Shown here: positions 8,468 to 19,271 of the stretch, piece after piece
Numbering within the stretch: position 1 is the stretch's first letter
Layout of the letters: each line of letters starts with the position of its first letter
Assembly: GCA_944385965.1 (NCBI GenBank)
Contig: CALWZG010000053.1
Span: 1 to 64,000 of the forward strand
Direction of reading: 5' to 3'
DNA length: 64,000 nt
Origin: an uncultured Anaerotruncus sp.
GTDB taxonomy: Bacteria; Bacillota; Clostridia; Oscillospirales; Ruminococcaceae
The notes under the pieces: generated by a model
Seen by the model: only the letters and a program-made list of their open reading frames with translations
What the model was told of the DNA's origin: nothing
Database searches by the model: none
Program-made: the position numbers and the translations under genes

Positions 8468-9018
8468 ATGAGAAACTGAAAGCTTACAATGATAAAATGG
8501 AAAAAACCATCCATGTGCTTGAGACAGAATATGGCGCCATCCGGGCAGGACGAGCCAATCCTGCTGTGTTGGATAAGATTATGGTAGACTACTATGGGGT
8601 ACCTACCCAGATTCAATCTATGGCAGCCATTTCTGTATCAGAAGCGCGGATTCTGGTGATTCAGCCATGGGATAAATCCACCTTGAAAGCCATTGAGAAG
8701 GCGATTCAAACCTCGGATTTAGGGATTAACCCCACCAATGATGGTTCGGTGATTCGTATTGTATTCCCGCCCCTGACAGAGGAGCGCCGTAAGGAAATCT
8801 GCAAAAGCGTGCGCAAACAAGGTGAGGACGCTAAGGTGGCGATTCGGTCCATCCGCCGGGACGCTAATGAGAAGCTGAAGGCACAGAAGAAGGCCGCCGC
8901 CATCAGCGAGGATGAGGAGAAGGACTTGGAAGAGCAGGTTCAAAAAATGACCGACAAGTTCTGCAAGAAAATTGACGAAATCGCCAGTGCCAAGGAAAAG
9001 GAGATTCTGGAAATCTAA
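8464..9018 (+). CDS. frr: Ribosome recycling factor
   Basis: 184 residues, as expected for RRF, which with EF-G splits the ribosome from mRNA after termination. The family core is clear: [22 protein letters not shown] near residue 25, then [24 protein letters not shown] and [12 protein letters not shown]. It begins in the pyrH stop (4-base overlap), and its own stop shares one base with the uppS start, so the three are translationally coupled. Confidence 0.98.
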   Translation: MNEKLKAYNDKMEKTIHVLETEYGAIRAGRANPAVLDKIMVDYYGVPTQIQSMAAISVSEARILVIQPWDKSTLKAIEKAIQTSDLGINPTNDGSVIRIVFPPLTEERRKEICKSVRKQGEDAKVAIRSIRRDANEKLKAQKKAAAISEDEEKDLEEQVQKMTDKFCKKIDEIASAKEKEILEI

Positions 9019-9746
9019 TGGCTGTATCCAAGTTGGCGCAGGTTCCGAAGGAAAAGCTACCGGTTCATATCGGGCTGATTATGGACGGGAACGGGCGCTG
9101 GGCCGCCAAGCGCGGCCTGCCCCGTACCGTGGGCCATAAACAGGGAGCGGATACCTTTGGGAAAATTGTGCAATATTGCAAAAAACTGGGAATCCGTTAC
9201 CTGACAGTTTATGCCTTCTCTACCGAAAATTGGAAGCGTCCCCCAGAGGAAATCCAAGCGCTGATGAAGCTGCTGAGAGATTATTTGGAGGAATTGTTTA
9301 AGCATCCAAAGGAGGATGCTTGTCTTCATTTTCTGGGGGACAAGACGGCTTTGGACTTGGATATCCAGGAGCGGATGGAACGACTGGAGCGAGAGAGTGC
9401 TGGCCGTACCGGTATTACTGTAAATGTGGCGTTTAACTATGGAGGCCGGGAGGAGATTATGCACGCCGCCCGTCAGTTCGCCCGGGATTGTATGGATGGA
9501 AAGTGTTCTCCAGACGAAATTAACGAGGAACGATTCTCTCAATACCTATATACAAAAAATCAGCCGGACCCAGACCTGATTATTCGGCCCAGCGGGGAGC
9601 AGAGAACCTCTAATTTTCTGCCTTGGCAGTCGGTTTATGCTGAGCTGGTGTTTATGGATGTGCTTTGGCCGGATTTTACTCCAGATTGTTTGGATGAGGC
9701 GATTCTTGAATATTTGCAGCGCGCGAGGCGTTTTGGCGGCGTTTAA
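9018..9746 (+). CDS. uppS: Isoprenyl transferase (undecaprenyl diphosphate synthase)
   Basis: 242 residues. It condenses isopentenyl diphosphate onto farnesyl diphosphate in cis to make the C55 lipid carrier for cell wall precursors. Conserved features: HIGLIMDGNGRWA with the catalytic Asp, GHKQGAD, the TVYAFSTENWKRP segment, and RPSGEQRTSNFLPWQSVYAEL near the C-terminus. The last block reads RPSGEQR where many homologues have RTGGEQR. It overlaps frr by one base. With dxr and ispG downstream it links the MEP pathway to cell wall synthesis. Confidence 0.97.
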   Translation: MAVSKLAQVPKEKLPVHIGLIMDGNGRWAAKRGLPRTVGHKQGADTFGKIVQYCKKLGIRYLTVYAFSTENWKRPPEEIQALMKLLRDYLEELFKHPKEDACLHFLGDKTALDLDIQERMERLERESAGRTGITVNVAFNYGGREEIMHAARQFARDCMDGKCSPDEINEERFSQYLYTKNQPDPDLIIRPSGEQRTSNFLPWQSVYAELVFMDVLWPDFTPDCLDEAILEYLQRARRFGGV

Positions 9747-9807
9747 GCCGCCTTTTGTTTGAATTCCGCTGGGGCCGGAGAGCTTCTGAAAGGATAGGAG
9801 GCTTCTT

Positions 9808-10647
9808 ATGAAGCAGAGAATCATCAGTTCATTGATAGGTTTGGTATTGCTGGGCATAGTTCTTTTTCTGTTCGACACCATTGTGGTGAACATAGCGGTG
9901 GCGGTGATTGGAGTAATTGGTGTGTACGAGTTGTTGGCGGCCACTGGTTGCTGGAAGCACCGCCCTCTGTCTTGTTTGGTTTTGGTTTTCTCGGTGGTAA
10001 TTCCTTTTGTCTCAGAGCGGTTTATGGAGCAGGTTTTGGCCTTAATCTGCTATATTTATGTTGTGGGATTGTTCTGCCTGCTGTTAAAAAACCATGAAAA
10101 GCTGCATATTGAGCAGGTGGCGTTAGGATTTACCTTTGGTCTCCTGGTGCCTTTTTCCCTGACCACCTTGGTCTATCAGAGAGACATTTGGGGGCCTACT
10201 TTAGGAATTTTTTATGTTCTGCTAACCTTGGGAGGCGCTTGGCTTTCTGATACAGGGGCTTATTTTGTGGGGCGTGCCTTTGGAAAACACAAGCTGGCAC
10301 CCTATATCAGTCCTAAGAAAACAGTAGAAGGTGCCATAGGCGGGGTAATTTTCGCAGCGGTGGCTATGGTATTGGTGGCTTGGGGATACGCTTTGGTTTG
10401 CCAGCAGATGGGGTATCCTATTCAGGTGTACTATCTGAAGGTTTTCTGTTTTATGCCTTTGTTAACCGGAGTGAGCATTATAGGAGATCTGTCAGCGTCC
10501 ATCATTAAACGGCAGTTTGGTGTAAAGGACTATGGCAGTATTATGCCGGGCCATGGTGGGGTTATGGACCGCTTTGACAGTGCCTTGATGGTGGCACCAT
10601 TGGTTTATATTGTTTGCCAATGGATGCCTTTGGCCCAGCTGATTTGA
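9808..10647 (+). CDS. cdsA: Phosphatidate cytidylyltransferase
   Basis: 279 residues, an integral membrane protein with about seven or eight hydrophobic segments. It makes CDP-diacylglycerol from phosphatidic acid and CTP, the branch point for phospholipids. The C-terminal family signature is visible as SIIKRQFGVKDYGSIMPGHGG followed by DRFDSAL, and an earlier AWLSDTGAYFVGRAFGKHKL block is also typical. The ATG has an AGGAGG about 8 bases upstream. It lies between uppS and dxr, the standard Firmicutes order. Confidence 0.96.
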   Translation: MKQRIISSLIGLVLLGIVLFLFDTIVVNIAVAVIGVIGVYELLAATGCWKHRPLSCLVLVFSVVIPFVSERFMEQVLALICYIYVVGLFCLLLKNHEKLHIEQVALGFTFGLLVPFSLTTLVYQRDIWGPTLGIFYVLLTLGGAWLSDTGAYFVGRAFGKHKLAPYISPKKTVEGAIGGVIFAAVAMVLVAWGYALVCQQMGYPIQVYYLKVFCFMPLLTGVSIIGDLSASIIKRQFGVKDYGSIMPGHGGVMDRFDSALMVAPLVYIVCQWMPLAQLI

Positions 10648-10664
10648 GGAAATGAGGAAGTTTT

Positions 10665-11819
10665 TTGAAAAAGAAAGTAACATTACTGGGGTCTACCGGT
10701 TCTATTGGGCTCCAGACGTTGGAAAGCTGCAAAAGATTAGGCTGTGAGGTTGTGGCGATTTCAGCCAACCAAAGCGTTGAGTTATTGGAAAAACAGGCCA
10801 GAGCGTTTCAGCCTGAGTATGTAGCTCTGGCCGATGCGTCTTTTTATAAGGATTTAAAAACCCGTTTGGCGGATATGCCTGTGAAGGTTCTGGCGGGAAT
10901 GGAAGGCTTGTGTCAGCTTGCCGCTTTGGACCAAGTGGATGTGGTATGCAACGCAGTAATGGGAATGGTGGGGCTTCTGCCAACCATGTCAGCATTAAAG
11001 GCGGGCAAAACTTTGGCGCTGGCTAACAAGGAAACCTTGGTAGTTGCTGGACATCTGGTGATGGAGACCGCTGCTCAATCGAAGGCAGCCATTTTGCCGG
11101 TGGATAGTGAACACAGTGCAATTTTTCAGTGTTTGCAGGGGAATGACCGGAAAAATCTGAGAAAAATTATCTTGACCGCTTCCGGCGGCCCTTTTCGTGG
11201 AAAGACCAAGGAACAGCTGCGACAGGTTTCTTTGGAGGAGGCCCTCCATCACCCTAATTGGAACATGGGCGCTAAAATTACTGTGGACAGCGCCACTTTA
11301 ATGAATAAAGGGATGGAATTTATAGAGGCCATGTGGCTGTTTGGGGTTTCGTGGGAACAAATTGAAATTGTGGTCCATCCCCAAAGTGTGGTTCACTCAG
11401 CGGTGGAATATGAGGATGGGTCGGTTATCGCCCAGATGGGAACTCCAGATATGGCAATTCCGATTCAGTATGCCCTGACCTATCCCCAGCGGATGGAAAC
11501 TAATGTAAAGCTGCTTAGCTTGTCAGACTATGGGCAGTTGACTTTTGAGAAACCTGATTTGGAAACCTTTTCTTGTTTGTCCTGTGCCATTGAGGCGGCG
11601 AAGAAAAGGGGCCTGTATCCATGCGCTGTTAATGCCGCCAATGAACAGGCCGTAGCCTTGTTCTTGCAGGGCAAAATCCCGTTTTATAAAATTCCTGAAT
11701 GTGTCCAGTTGGTTTTGGCAGAGGCAGACTGTAAAGCAAATGAACGTTACACACTGGAAGATGTATTTCAGATGGAGCAAACCGCTAGAAATATGGTTTT
11801 GGAATATTGCCGGGTCTAG
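10665..11819 (+). CDS. dxr: 1-deoxy-D-xylulose 5-phosphate reductoisomerase
   Basis: 384 residues. It converts DXP to methylerythritol phosphate with NADPH, the committed step of the MEP isoprenoid pathway. Visible marks are the NADPH loop GSTGSIGLQTLE at the N-terminus, LANKETLV, the metal and substrate region PVDSEHSAIFQCL, LTASGGPF, and HPNWNMGAKITVDSATLMNKG with HPQSVVHS. The start is a TTG at 10665, with GAGGAAG 4 bases upstream; the family N-terminus begins right there. It lies 17 bases after cdsA. Confidence 0.97.
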   Translation: MKKKVTLLGSTGSIGLQTLESCKRLGCEVVAISANQSVELLEKQARAFQPEYVALADASFYKDLKTRLADMPVKVLAGMEGLCQLAALDQVDVVCNAVMGMVGLLPTMSALKAGKTLALANKETLVVAGHLVMETAAQSKAAILPVDSEHSAIFQCLQGNDRKNLRKIILTASGGPFRGKTKEQLRQVSLEEALHHPNWNMGAKITVDSATLMNKGMEFIEAMWLFGVSWEQIEIVVHPQSVVHSAVEYEDGSVIAQMGTPDMAIPIQYALTYPQRMETNVKLLSLSDYGQLTFEKPDLETFSCLSCAIEAAKKRGLYPCAVNAANEQAVALFLQGKIPFYKIPECVQLVLAEADCKANERYTLEDVFQMEQTARNMVLEYCRV

Positions 11820-11889
11820 GCAGAATACTATAATAGGGGCCACGCTGCCTCTATTTTACTTTAGTTGAAGGTTTGGGATAGGTACATTT

Positions 11890-12915
11890 ATGAGTGTTGT
11901 TTTTCAAATCATCATCGCGATTCTGGTTTTTGGGAGTTTGGTTTTTGTCCATGAGCTGGGACATTTTACCATTGGAAAGCTATCTGGGATGCGTGTCAAT
12001 GAATTCGCCGTTGGAATGGGGCCGGTTCTCTGGTCGATGAAAAAGGGTGAAACACGGTATGCCCTGCGTCTTTTTCCCATAGGAGGGTTTGTCTCTGTGG
12101 AGGGGGAGGATGAGAATAGTATTGACCCCAGAGCTTTCTGTAATGTGCAGCTGGGGAAAAGGATTCTCTTTGTATGCGCTGGAGCGCTGATGAACCTGGT
12201 GCTGGGCTTTCTTCTCCTGTCTATCCTGGTGGGAATGCGTTCCTCTCTGCCAACCACTGTTATAGGAGGGTTCGCAGAGAACGCCAGAAGCAGCCAATGG
12301 CTTCAGGTAGGGGACAAAATTACCGCTGTCAACGGCAGCCGGGTCTTTACCTCCAACGATATTTCTTTTGCTTTGGTCAGTGACCGGGATGGAATTGTAG
12401 ATTTTACAGTGGTTCGGGATGGAAAAACTCTGGAAGTTCCCAAGGTGGACCTGGGGATGCAGACTTTGGAGGATAATACCCGGTTGATAAACCTGGATTT
12501 TGGGGTTCAGTCCCAGCCCAAAACCTTTCTGGGCGGGATAAAATATACCGTTTTATGGATGCTGTCCATCGTCAAGCAAGTTTGGGTTTCCTTTGGACAG
12601 CTGATTACTGGCAATTTTTCCTTGTCGGAGTTGTCAGGACCGGTGGGTGTGTCAGCGGTGATTGGCCAGGCCAGTTCCGCGGGCCTGAAAACCTTTTTGC
12701 TTTTGGTCAGTTTTATCACCATCAATATAGGTGTATTTAACCTGCTTCCGCTGCCGGCTTTGGATGGGGGACGATTGGTATTTCTTTTGATTGAGCTGGT
12801 CTTTCGCCGGCCGGTAAGCCCCAAGTATGAAGGATTTGTACACGCCGCCGGCTTTATCCTTTTGATGGGCCTGATGGTGGTGGTTACCTTTAACGATATT
12901 ATGCGGCTGTTCTAG
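11890..12915 (+). CDS. rseP: Site-2 (RIP) zinc metalloprotease RseP
   Basis: 341 residues, an intramembrane protease. The zinc motif HELGH is in the first membrane segment (about residues 22-26). A PDZ domain follows (about 120-200, with VGDKITAVNG), and the second catalytic motif NLLPLPALDGGRL lies in a later membrane segment. Members cut membrane-bound anti-sigma factors and signal peptide remnants. The ribosome binding site is weak (GGATAGG). It sits in the usual dxr-rseP-ispG order. Confidence 0.96.
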   Translation: MSVVFQIIIAILVFGSLVFVHELGHFTIGKLSGMRVNEFAVGMGPVLWSMKKGETRYALRLFPIGGFVSVEGEDENSIDPRAFCNVQLGKRILFVCAGALMNLVLGFLLLSILVGMRSSLPTTVIGGFAENARSSQWLQVGDKITAVNGSRVFTSNDISFALVSDRDGIVDFTVVRDGKTLEVPKVDLGMQTLEDNTRLINLDFGVQSQPKTFLGGIKYTVLWMLSIVKQVWVSFGQLITGNFSLSELSGPVGVSAVIGQASSAGLKTFLLLVSFITINIGVFNLLPLPALDGGRLVFLLIELVFRRPVSPKYEGFVHAAGFILLMGLMVVVTFNDIMRLF

Positions 12916-12972
12916 CGTGGGTTATTTCGTTGAAACGGTGTGCTGTGACAGGTATTGGATAGGGAGAGAGTC

Positions 12973-14007
12973 ATGTCAAAAGTTGTTCAAATTGGAAGGA
13001 TGAAAATTGGAGGCGGCAATCCCATCGCCATTCAGTCTATGCTGAATGTTCCAGCGGAGGATGTGAAGGGAAATGTGGCCCAGGCCAAAGCCCTTGAGGC
13101 CGCTGGCTGTGAGATTGTGCGGGTAGCTGTCCCCACGCTGGAAGCGGTAGGATTGGTGGAAGCCATCAAGAGGGAGATTTCCATTCCCTTGGTGGCGGAT
13201 ATTCATTTTGACTACCGTATTGCTTTGGCGTGCGTGGCCGCTGGCATTGATAAAATTCGAATCAACCCTGGCAACATCGGGGATGAGGACCGGGTCCGAG
13301 AGGTGGCCAAAGCCTGTTTTCAGGCGGGGGTACCTATTCGGGTAGGGGTTAATTCTGGCTCCTTGGAGCGGTCCATCTTAGCCAAGCATGGGGGACCTAC
13401 CCCGCAAGCCCTGGTGGACAGCGGCCTGTATCATACCAGTCTGCTGGAAAAATTTGATTTTAACCAGATTGTGCTTTCCATTAAATCCTCAAACGTAAGA
13501 ACCATGATACAAGCCTATCGCTTGGCCAGCCAGCAGACCGACTATCCTTTGCACCTTGGTGTTACCGAGGCGGGTACAGCCAGAATGGGCCTTGTAAAGT
13601 CCGCCGTTGGGATAGGGTCTCTGCTGTGTGATGGAATTGGGGATACCATCCGGGTATCTCTCACCGCTGATCCGGTGGAAGAAATTCAGGCGGCTAAGGA
13701 TATTTTGAAAGCCTCTGGCATTGGCGCGGGGGTGGAACTGGTTTCCTGTCCCACCTGCGGACGTACCAAGATTGATTTAATCAAGCTGGCGGGCCAGGTG
13801 GAACAGGCCCTCAAAGACTGCCACAAGCCAATTAAGGTTGCAGTTATGGGATGCGCCGTGAACGGCCCAGGGGAGGCCAGGGAAGCGGATATTGGAATCG
13901 CTGGGGGCCGGGGAGAGGCACTCCTGTTTAAAAAGGGACAGGTAGTGGCCAAGTATCCAGAAGAGCAGATTCTCAAGGCCCTGTTGGAAGAAATCGAAAA
14001 GATGTAG
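12973..14007 (+). CDS. ispG: 4-hydroxy-3-methylbut-2-enyl diphosphate synthase
   Basis: 344 residues. This iron-sulfur enzyme of the MEP pathway reductively opens methylerythritol cyclodiphosphate. An N-terminal TIM barrel ([33 protein letters not shown]) is joined to a C-terminal domain with the cluster cysteines in SCPTCGR and [11 protein letters not shown]. The ATG at 12973 is preferred because AGGGAGAGAG lies directly upstream; a TTG at 12955 in the same frame has no good binding site. It is followed after 10 bases by polC. Confidence 0.96.
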   Translation: MSKVVQIGRMKIGGGNPIAIQSMLNVPAEDVKGNVAQAKALEAAGCEIVRVAVPTLEAVGLVEAIKREISIPLVADIHFDYRIALACVAAGIDKIRINPGNIGDEDRVREVAKACFQAGVPIRVGVNSGSLERSILAKHGGPTPQALVDSGLYHTSLLEKFDFNQIVLSIKSSNVRTMIQAYRLASQQTDYPLHLGVTEAGTARMGLVKSAVGIGSLLCDGIGDTIRVSLTADPVEEIQAAKDILKASGIGAGVELVSCPTCGRTKIDLIKLAGQVEQALKDCHKPIKVAVMGCAVNGPGEAREADIGIAGGRGEALLFKKGQVVAKYPEEQILKALLEEIEKM

Positions 14008-14017
14008 CAAGAAAAGG

Positions 14018-17000
14018 TTGGGTGGAAACTTGGCGCTTTTTCATGAAATTTTTGGGGAATATTTAGGCGGGGAACCCATTCCTTTGCTGTCGTCGGGAGA
14101 AATCCGAGGGGTTGAGATTCGTCACCAGGCAGGCCAGATGGCGGTTCGGCTGGGACTGGAGCAAGTGGTTCCCAAAACCTGCCTGTTTCAGGCGCAAAAA
14201 AAGCTGTCTGAAGCGTTGGGACTGACAGAAGTAATTCTTCAGCCTGTTTACCCGAAGGAACTGTTTTCCTGTGACTACCTGCCCGAAATAGTCTCCCTTC
14301 TGGGAAACGCCGGGGTACCAGTAAATGGCTTTTTCAATGGCTGCAAAGCGGATTTTATGGGCGATGTGCTGCGAGTATACTTATCCCATGGGGGACAGGC
14401 TTTTTTAGAGGAACTTCATTGCCCCAATAAAATCAGTCAGGTCATCCGGGAGGAGTTCGGCCTGGAGGTGCAGGTAGTTTTTGATGGGGTGGTAGAGGTA
14501 GACGCTGAAAGCGAACTGTATCAGCGGACTATGGAAGCGGCCCGCCCAGACCCGATTGTATATAGACCTTCCTCCAAAGGAGGAGAGAGTAAAACTGCCA
14601 AGGGGGAGGAGGAGTCTACCAAACTCCCAACACCGGGGAAATTGAGCTTTGAGGCCCAGAACCTGCCTTTTGAGCCCAATTCTATGGTGACTATTTATGG
14701 AAATCCCCCCAAGGGTAATTTGACCGATTTAGCTTCGGTCAACATTGAGAGCGGCGCTGTGACGGTCTGGGGAGATGTGTTTAAAATCGATCGCCGCACC
14801 AGCCGTGACGAAAAGACCCTGATTTTATCCATCTTTTTTACCGATTACACCAATTCTTACTGCGCCAAAATCATTGGCCGCCTGGATAAAAAGCTGAAGG
14901 GTCTGGAGGAACTGAAAACCGGCAGCACAGTGGTGATGCATGGCCAAGTGGAATTTGACCGGTTCGACCATGAGCCTCTCCTGCGGCCGGATAGTATTGC
15001 CACTGTGAAAAAGATTCCCAGGAAGGATGAAGCCCAAGAGAAACGGGTGGAATTACATATGCACTCCACCATGTCCGCTATGGATGGAATGACCCCAGCG
15101 GGAGATTTGGTGAAAAGGGCTTATGAGTTTGGCCATAAGGCGGTGGCCATTACCGACCATGGTGTGGTGCAGGCTTTCCCTGACTGCATGAACGCGGCCG
15201 CCAAAATCCGTAAAGGCGGGGGAAAGATCAAGGTCATCTACGGGGTGGAAGCCTATTTTGTGGATGATATGATTCAGGCTGTCAAAGGGCCAGCGCAACA
15301 GGAATTTGATGGGGAGTTCATTGTTTTTGACCTGGAAACCACTGGCCTATCAGCGGCTACCGAGCGTATTACAGAAATCGGTGCCGTTCGGGTGCGGGGC
15401 AGGGAAATTGTAGACCGGATGGACCTGTTTGTGAATCCAGAGCGGTCCATTCCCTCGAAAATTACCCAGCTTACCGGAATTACTGATGAAATGGTGCGGG
15501 ACGCTCCTTTGGAGGAGGAGGCGCTGCGGCAGTTTTACGACTTCTGCGGTGGAGACAACGCAGTTTTGGTGGCCCATAACGCCGATTTTGATACTGGATT
15601 TTTGCGGCAGGCCGCCCGCCGCTGTCACATGCCTTACCATTTTACCGCCATTGATACGGTGGTAATCTCTCGTTCCCTGTTCCCCAACCTGAAAAAGCAT
15701 AAGCTGGATGTGGTGGCGGAGCATCTGGGACTGGGCGGCTTTAACCACCATCGGGCCTGCGATGACGCTGAGGTGCTGGCTAAGATTTTTCTGAAGATGA
15801 TGGAAACCATGGCCTCTGAAAGAAATTGCCGGCAGGTGGAGAAAATCAATACCTCTCTGGCAGCGGTGGATGTGAAAAAATCCCCCACCTACCATCAAAT
15901 TTTGCTGGTAAAAAATCTGACAGGTCTGAAAAACCTTTATCATCTGGTGTCTATGGGACATCTGGATTACTATTTTAAACGGCCAAGAATCCCCAAAAGC
16001 AAGTTAATGGAGTATCGGGAGGGTCTGCTGGTGGGCAGCGCCTGTGAGGCAGGCCAGCTGTATCGGGCCATCGTAGGCGGAAAATCTTGGGGAGAGCTGT
16101 GCGATATAGCCAGATTTTATGATTATCTGGAAATTCAGCCCTTGGAAAATAACCAGTTTATGGTCCGCAAAAATCTGGTACCTGGACAGGATACTATTAA
16201 AGAGTACAATGAAACGGTGGTAAAACTGGGTGAAAAGCTGAACATCCCTGTGGTGGCTACCTGTGACGTTCATTTTATGGACCCAGGGGACGCCAAGTTC
16301 CGGGCGATTTTGATGGCGGGAATGGGATTCGAGGATGCTGACCAGCAGGCGCCTCTTTACTTCCGCACCACCGATGAGATGCTTCAGGAGTTTGCCTATT
16401 TAGGGGAGGAGAAGGCCAAAGAGGTGGTCATTACCAATCCCAACAAAATCGCTGATTTGATTGATGAGATTAAGCCCATCCCTGATGGGACCTTTACCCC
16501 CGCTATTCCTGGTTCTGAGGAGGATTTGCAGCGCATCACCTGGGAAAAGGCCCGCTCTATGTATGGGTATCAGGGGGAGGTGCCGGAACTGGTAGCCAAG
16601 CGCCTGGACCGGGAGCTGACCTCTATTATTAAACATGGCTTCGCGGTGCTGTATATGATTGCCCAGAAGCTGGTGGCGAAAAGTGAGGAAGGGGGTTATC
16701 ATGTAGGTTCCCGTGGTTCCGTAGGGTCCTCCTTTGTGGCTACCATGGCGGGCATCTCCGAGGTAAACCCGCTGCCTCCTCATTATTACTGCCCTAAATG
16801 CCATTACAGTGAATTTATTACCGATGGCTCCGTAGGTTCCGGGTTTGACCTTCCAGAAAAGAACTGCCCTAAATGCGGCGCCAAATACAAACAGGATGGA
16901 CATGACATTCCTTTTGAGACCTTTTTGGGGTTTGACGGAGACAAAGCGCCGGATATCGACTTGAACTTCTCAGGGGAGTATCAGTCCCAGATTCACAAAT

Positions 17001-18379
17001 ATACGGAGGAACTTTTTGGTCCCACACATGTATTTAAGGCGGGAACCATTTCCACGGTGGCGGAAAAAACCGCCTATGGATATGTGAAGAAGTACGCCCA
17101 GGAAAGAAATATGGTGATGACCAAAGCAGAGGAAGAGCGACTCTCCATTGGATGCACAGGGGTCAAAAGGACCACTGGCCAGCATCCTGGAGGCATGGTG
17201 GTAGTCCCTTCCACCTATGATGTTTATGATTTTACCGCTGTGCAGCGTCCGGCGGATGACCCCAACTCGGATATTACCACCACTCACTTTGATTTCCATT
17301 CCCTCCATGACACCATCTTGAAGCTGGATGAGCTGGGCCATGATGTTCCCACCATGTATAAGTATTTGGAGGACATGACTGGGATTGATGTAAATGACAT
17401 CGCCATGAATGACCAAAAGGTGATGAGCCTGTTTGTTTCTCCCGAAGCGCTAGGGGTAACAGAGCAGGAGATTGACTGCAATACTGGTACCTTGGGAATT
17501 CCTGAATTTGGAACCAATTTTGTTCGGGGCATGCTGATTGAGTGTCAGCCGAAGAATTTTTCCGACCTGCTGCAAATTTCAGGTCTGTCCCATGGAACGG
17601 ATGTGTGGCTGGGGAACGCCCAGGAGTTGATAAAAAATAAAACCTGCACCATTTCCAACGTAATTGGAACCCGTGACAGCATCATGACCTATCTGCTCCA
17701 TAAAAACCTGGAGCCTAAGATGGCGTTTAAGATTATGGAGATTGTCCGTAAGGGAAACGCCACCAAGCTGCTGACCGAGGAACATATGAAAGCGATGCGG
17801 GAACATAATGTGCCGGAGTGGTATATTGACAGCTGTATGAAAATCAAGTACATGTTCCCCAAAGCCCACGCCGCCGCTTATGACATCGCCTCCATCCGCT
17901 TGTGCTGGTTCAAGGTTTACTATCCTTTGGAGTTTTACGCGGTGATTTTCACTGTGCGGGGAGAGGATTTTGATGCTGAGGCTGCTGTGGGGGGAAAACA
18001 AGCCACAAAGAACAAAATCCAGAATCTGCTGCAATTAGGAAATAACCGAACCGCAAAAGACGAAGGCACCCTAACTATGCTTCAGATTCTCCATGAAGCC
18101 CAGGCTCGGGGAATCGGATTCCTTCCGGTGGATTTGTACCAATCCCACTATAAGATTTATCAGGTGGAGGATGGGAAAATCCGACTGCCTTTCATGGCCT
18201 TAAAAGGGGTGGGAGAGGCAGCCGCTAAAAGCCTTTGGGAAAGCGCCAAGGTGGAACGGTTTATTTCCGCAGATGATATTTCCAATCGGGCGGGTGTTTC
18301 CAAATCGGTAGTTGAAACCCTTCGGGATGCGGGCGCCTTAGGAGACCTGCCGGAAACCTCTCAGGTTACCTTCTTCTAA
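14018..18379 (+). CDS. polC: DNA polymerase III alpha subunit, PolC type
   Basis: 1453 residues, the Gram-positive replicative polymerase with built-in proofreading. Domains in order: N-terminal domain, OB-fold (about 225-330), PHP domain starting at [11 protein letters not shown] near residue 347, an inserted DEDDh exonuclease (FDLETTGL near 435, HNADFD near 522, HHRACDDAE near 576), the rest of PHP, and the C-family polymerase core ([14 protein letters not shown] near 895). A zinc finger (CPKC...CPKCGAKY, about 924-955), the PDIDLNFSG catalytic region and a C-terminal helix-hairpin-helix region follow. The start is a TTG; 14018 gives the longest frame, but the TTG at 14030, behind GGGTGG, is equally plausible. 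It closes the cluster and is followed by a terminator. Confidence 0.98.
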   Translation: MGGNLALFHEIFGEYLGGEPIPLLSSGEIRGVEIRHQAGQMAVRLGLEQVVPKTCLFQAQKKLSEALGLTEVILQPVYPKELFSCDYLPEIVSLLGNAGVPVNGFFNGCKADFMGDVLRVYLSHGGQAFLEELHCPNKISQVIREEFGLEVQVVFDGVVEVDAESELYQRTMEAARPDPIVYRPSSKGGESKTAKGEEESTKLPTPGKLSFEAQNLPFEPNSMVTIYGNPPKGNLTDLASVNIESGAVTVWGDVFKIDRRTSRDEKTLILSIFFTDYTNSYCAKIIGRLDKKLKGLEELKTGSTVVMHGQVEFDRFDHEPLLRPDSIATVKKIPRKDEAQEKRVELHMHSTMSAMDGMTPAGDLVKRAYEFGHKAVAITDHGVVQAFPDCMNAAAKIRKGGGKIKVIYGVEAYFVDDMIQAVKGPAQQEFDGEFIVFDLETTGLSAATERITEIGAVRVRGREIVDRMDLFVNPERSIPSKITQLTGITDEMVRDAPLEEEALRQFYDFCGGDNAVLVAHNADFDTGFLRQAARRCHMPYHFTAIDTVVISRSLFPNLKKHKLDVVAEHLGLGGFNHHRACDDAEVLAKIFLKMMETMASERNCRQVEKINTSLAAVDVKKSPTYHQILLVKNLTGLKNLYHLVSMGHLDYYFKRPRIPKSKLMEYREGLLVGSACEAGQLYRAIVGGKSWGELCDIARFYDYLEIQPLENNQFMVRKNLVPGQDTIKEYNETVVKLGEKLNIPVVATCDVHFMDPGDAKFRAILMAGMGFEDADQQAPLYFRTTDEMLQEFAYLGEEKAKEVVITNPNKIADLIDEIKPIPDGTFTPAIPGSEEDLQRITWEKARSMYGYQGEVPELVAKRLDRELTSIIKHGFAVLYMIAQKLVAKSEEGGYHVGSRGSVGSSFVATMAGISEVNPLPPHYYCPKCHYSEFITDGSVGSGFDLPEKNCPKCGAKYKQDGHDIPFETFLGFDGDKAPDIDLNFSGEYQSQIHKYTEELFGPTHVFKAGTISTVAEKTAYGYVKKYAQERNMVMTKAEEERLSIGCTGVKRTTGQHPGGMVVVPSTYDVYDFTAVQRPADDPNSDITTTHFDFHSLHDTILKLDELGHDVPTMYKYLEDMTGIDVNDIAMNDQKVMSLFVSPEALGVTEQEIDCNTGTLGIPEFGTNFVRGMLIECQPKNFSDLLQISGLSHGTDVWLGNAQELIKNKTCTISNVIGTRDSIMTYLLHKNLEPKMAFKIMEIVRKGNATKLLTEEHMKAMREHNVPEWYIDSCMKIKYMFPKAHAAAYDIASIRLCWFKVYYPLEFYAVIFTVRGEDFDAEAAVGGKQATKNKIQNLLQLGNNRTAKDEGTLTMLQILHEAQARGIGFLPVDLYQSHYKIYQVEDGKIRLPFMALKGVGEAAAKSLWESAKVERFISADDISNRAGVSKSVVETLRDAGALGDLPETSQVTFF

Positions 18380-18398
18380 AAATAAAAATTTCCTATAT

Positions 18399-18438
18399 AA
18401 ACAGCCGTTGGTAAAATCTTTTTTACCAGCGGCTGTTT
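18399..18438 (+). terminator. Terminator of the pyrH-polC cluster
   Basis: An 18-bp stem (18399-18416 with 18421-18438, one G-U pair) closed by the four-base loop TCTT, with A and T runs at its ends. Confidence 0.85.
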
Positions 18439-18562
18439 GATATGCGCAGAACAATCTCCGTTCGTTCTCATATAAAATTTTATTTTGTCAAAAAGTATTT
18501 TAACTTTTCACATAAGGAGTACATACGCATCTGGAATACTAAACAACAAAGGAGGAATGATT

Positions 18563-19201
18563 GTGAGAGAACTGCGCTGTGAGTTAAAGCGATTGATTAC
18601 AGAAACAGACAGATTGGTACTGGCGGGATGTTTAGGACTCATCGCTTCCAGAGATACTTCCGTAGGGGAGAAAGGAGTGGCTTGGCTCAGCAGCCTGTAT
18701 TTTGGCCAGCCTCTTGAAAGTCCCCTGCGTCAAACTCTGGACCTTTCGGAACCTGTGGAGAGATTTTGTCTTTGGTATGATAACCATGTTCCAGATGTGA
18801 TTTATCTGGAAAAGAAATATAAGCTTCATGGATTTTACGCAAAAGAACAAACCCAACTGACAAAAGAGGAATGTACCCGGCTGCTGGTAGGGGATTGGGG
18901 TTGGATGGAATGTACACCCTCTCCTTTAATCCGGGAGTTGGGTGAGTGCTTGGATGCTGGCCTTTTAGAGCCATTAAATCCAATCCGTTATACCCAGCAA
19001 AGGTTTCTTTATCCAGCGGAGGACGCTCAGGTGATTTTGAACAGCGGCTTTCAATGGAGAGTTTGTAAAGAGGGTTTTTTAAATCCATACGCCTCGGCCC
19101 AGCCTGTGGAAGGGCCAGCGGTTTTAGAGATACATTATTATAAGCAAGTACCATCCCTGATAGAGAATCTGGTACCAAAAGGATGCGGATACGCATATTG
19201 A
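18563..19201 (+). CDS. Protein of unknown function, 212 residues
   Basis: I do not recognise this protein. The GTG at 18563 follows GGAGG by 7 bases; the longer frame from 18485 has no binding site. No signal peptide or membrane segment is visible. The N-terminal 40 residues look helical and amphipathic, the middle holds paired aromatic residues (FCLWYDNHVPDVIYLEKKY, GDWGWMEC), and the protein ends in GCGYAY. It stands between the polC terminator and a TetR gene with its own promoter, so it seems to be a single-gene unit. Codon use is like its neighbours, so recent transfer is not suggested. Confidence 0.7.
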   Translation: MRELRCELKRLITETDRLVLAGCLGLIASRDTSVGEKGVAWLSSLYFGQPLESPLRQTLDLSEPVERFCLWYDNHVPDVIYLEKKYKLHGFYAKEQTQLTKEECTRLLVGDWGWMECTPSPLIRELGECLDAGLLEPLNPIRYTQQRFLYPAEDAQVILNSGFQWRVCKEGFLNPYASAQPVEGPAVLEIHYYKQVPSLIENLVPKGCGYAY

Positions 19202-19219
19202 CTTTATAAAAGAAATAGA

Positions 19220-19248
19220 TTGCAAACAATCCTTCTCTCCGCTATAAT
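19220..19248 (+). promoter_or_regulatory. Promoter of the TetR-family gene
   Basis: TTGCAA (19220-19225) and a perfect TATAAT (19243-19248) are 17 bases apart. The expected start point leaves a leader of only about 17-20 nucleotides. Confidence 0.75.
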
Positions 19249-19271
19249 AAAGCGGAAAGGGAGGGATGAGG

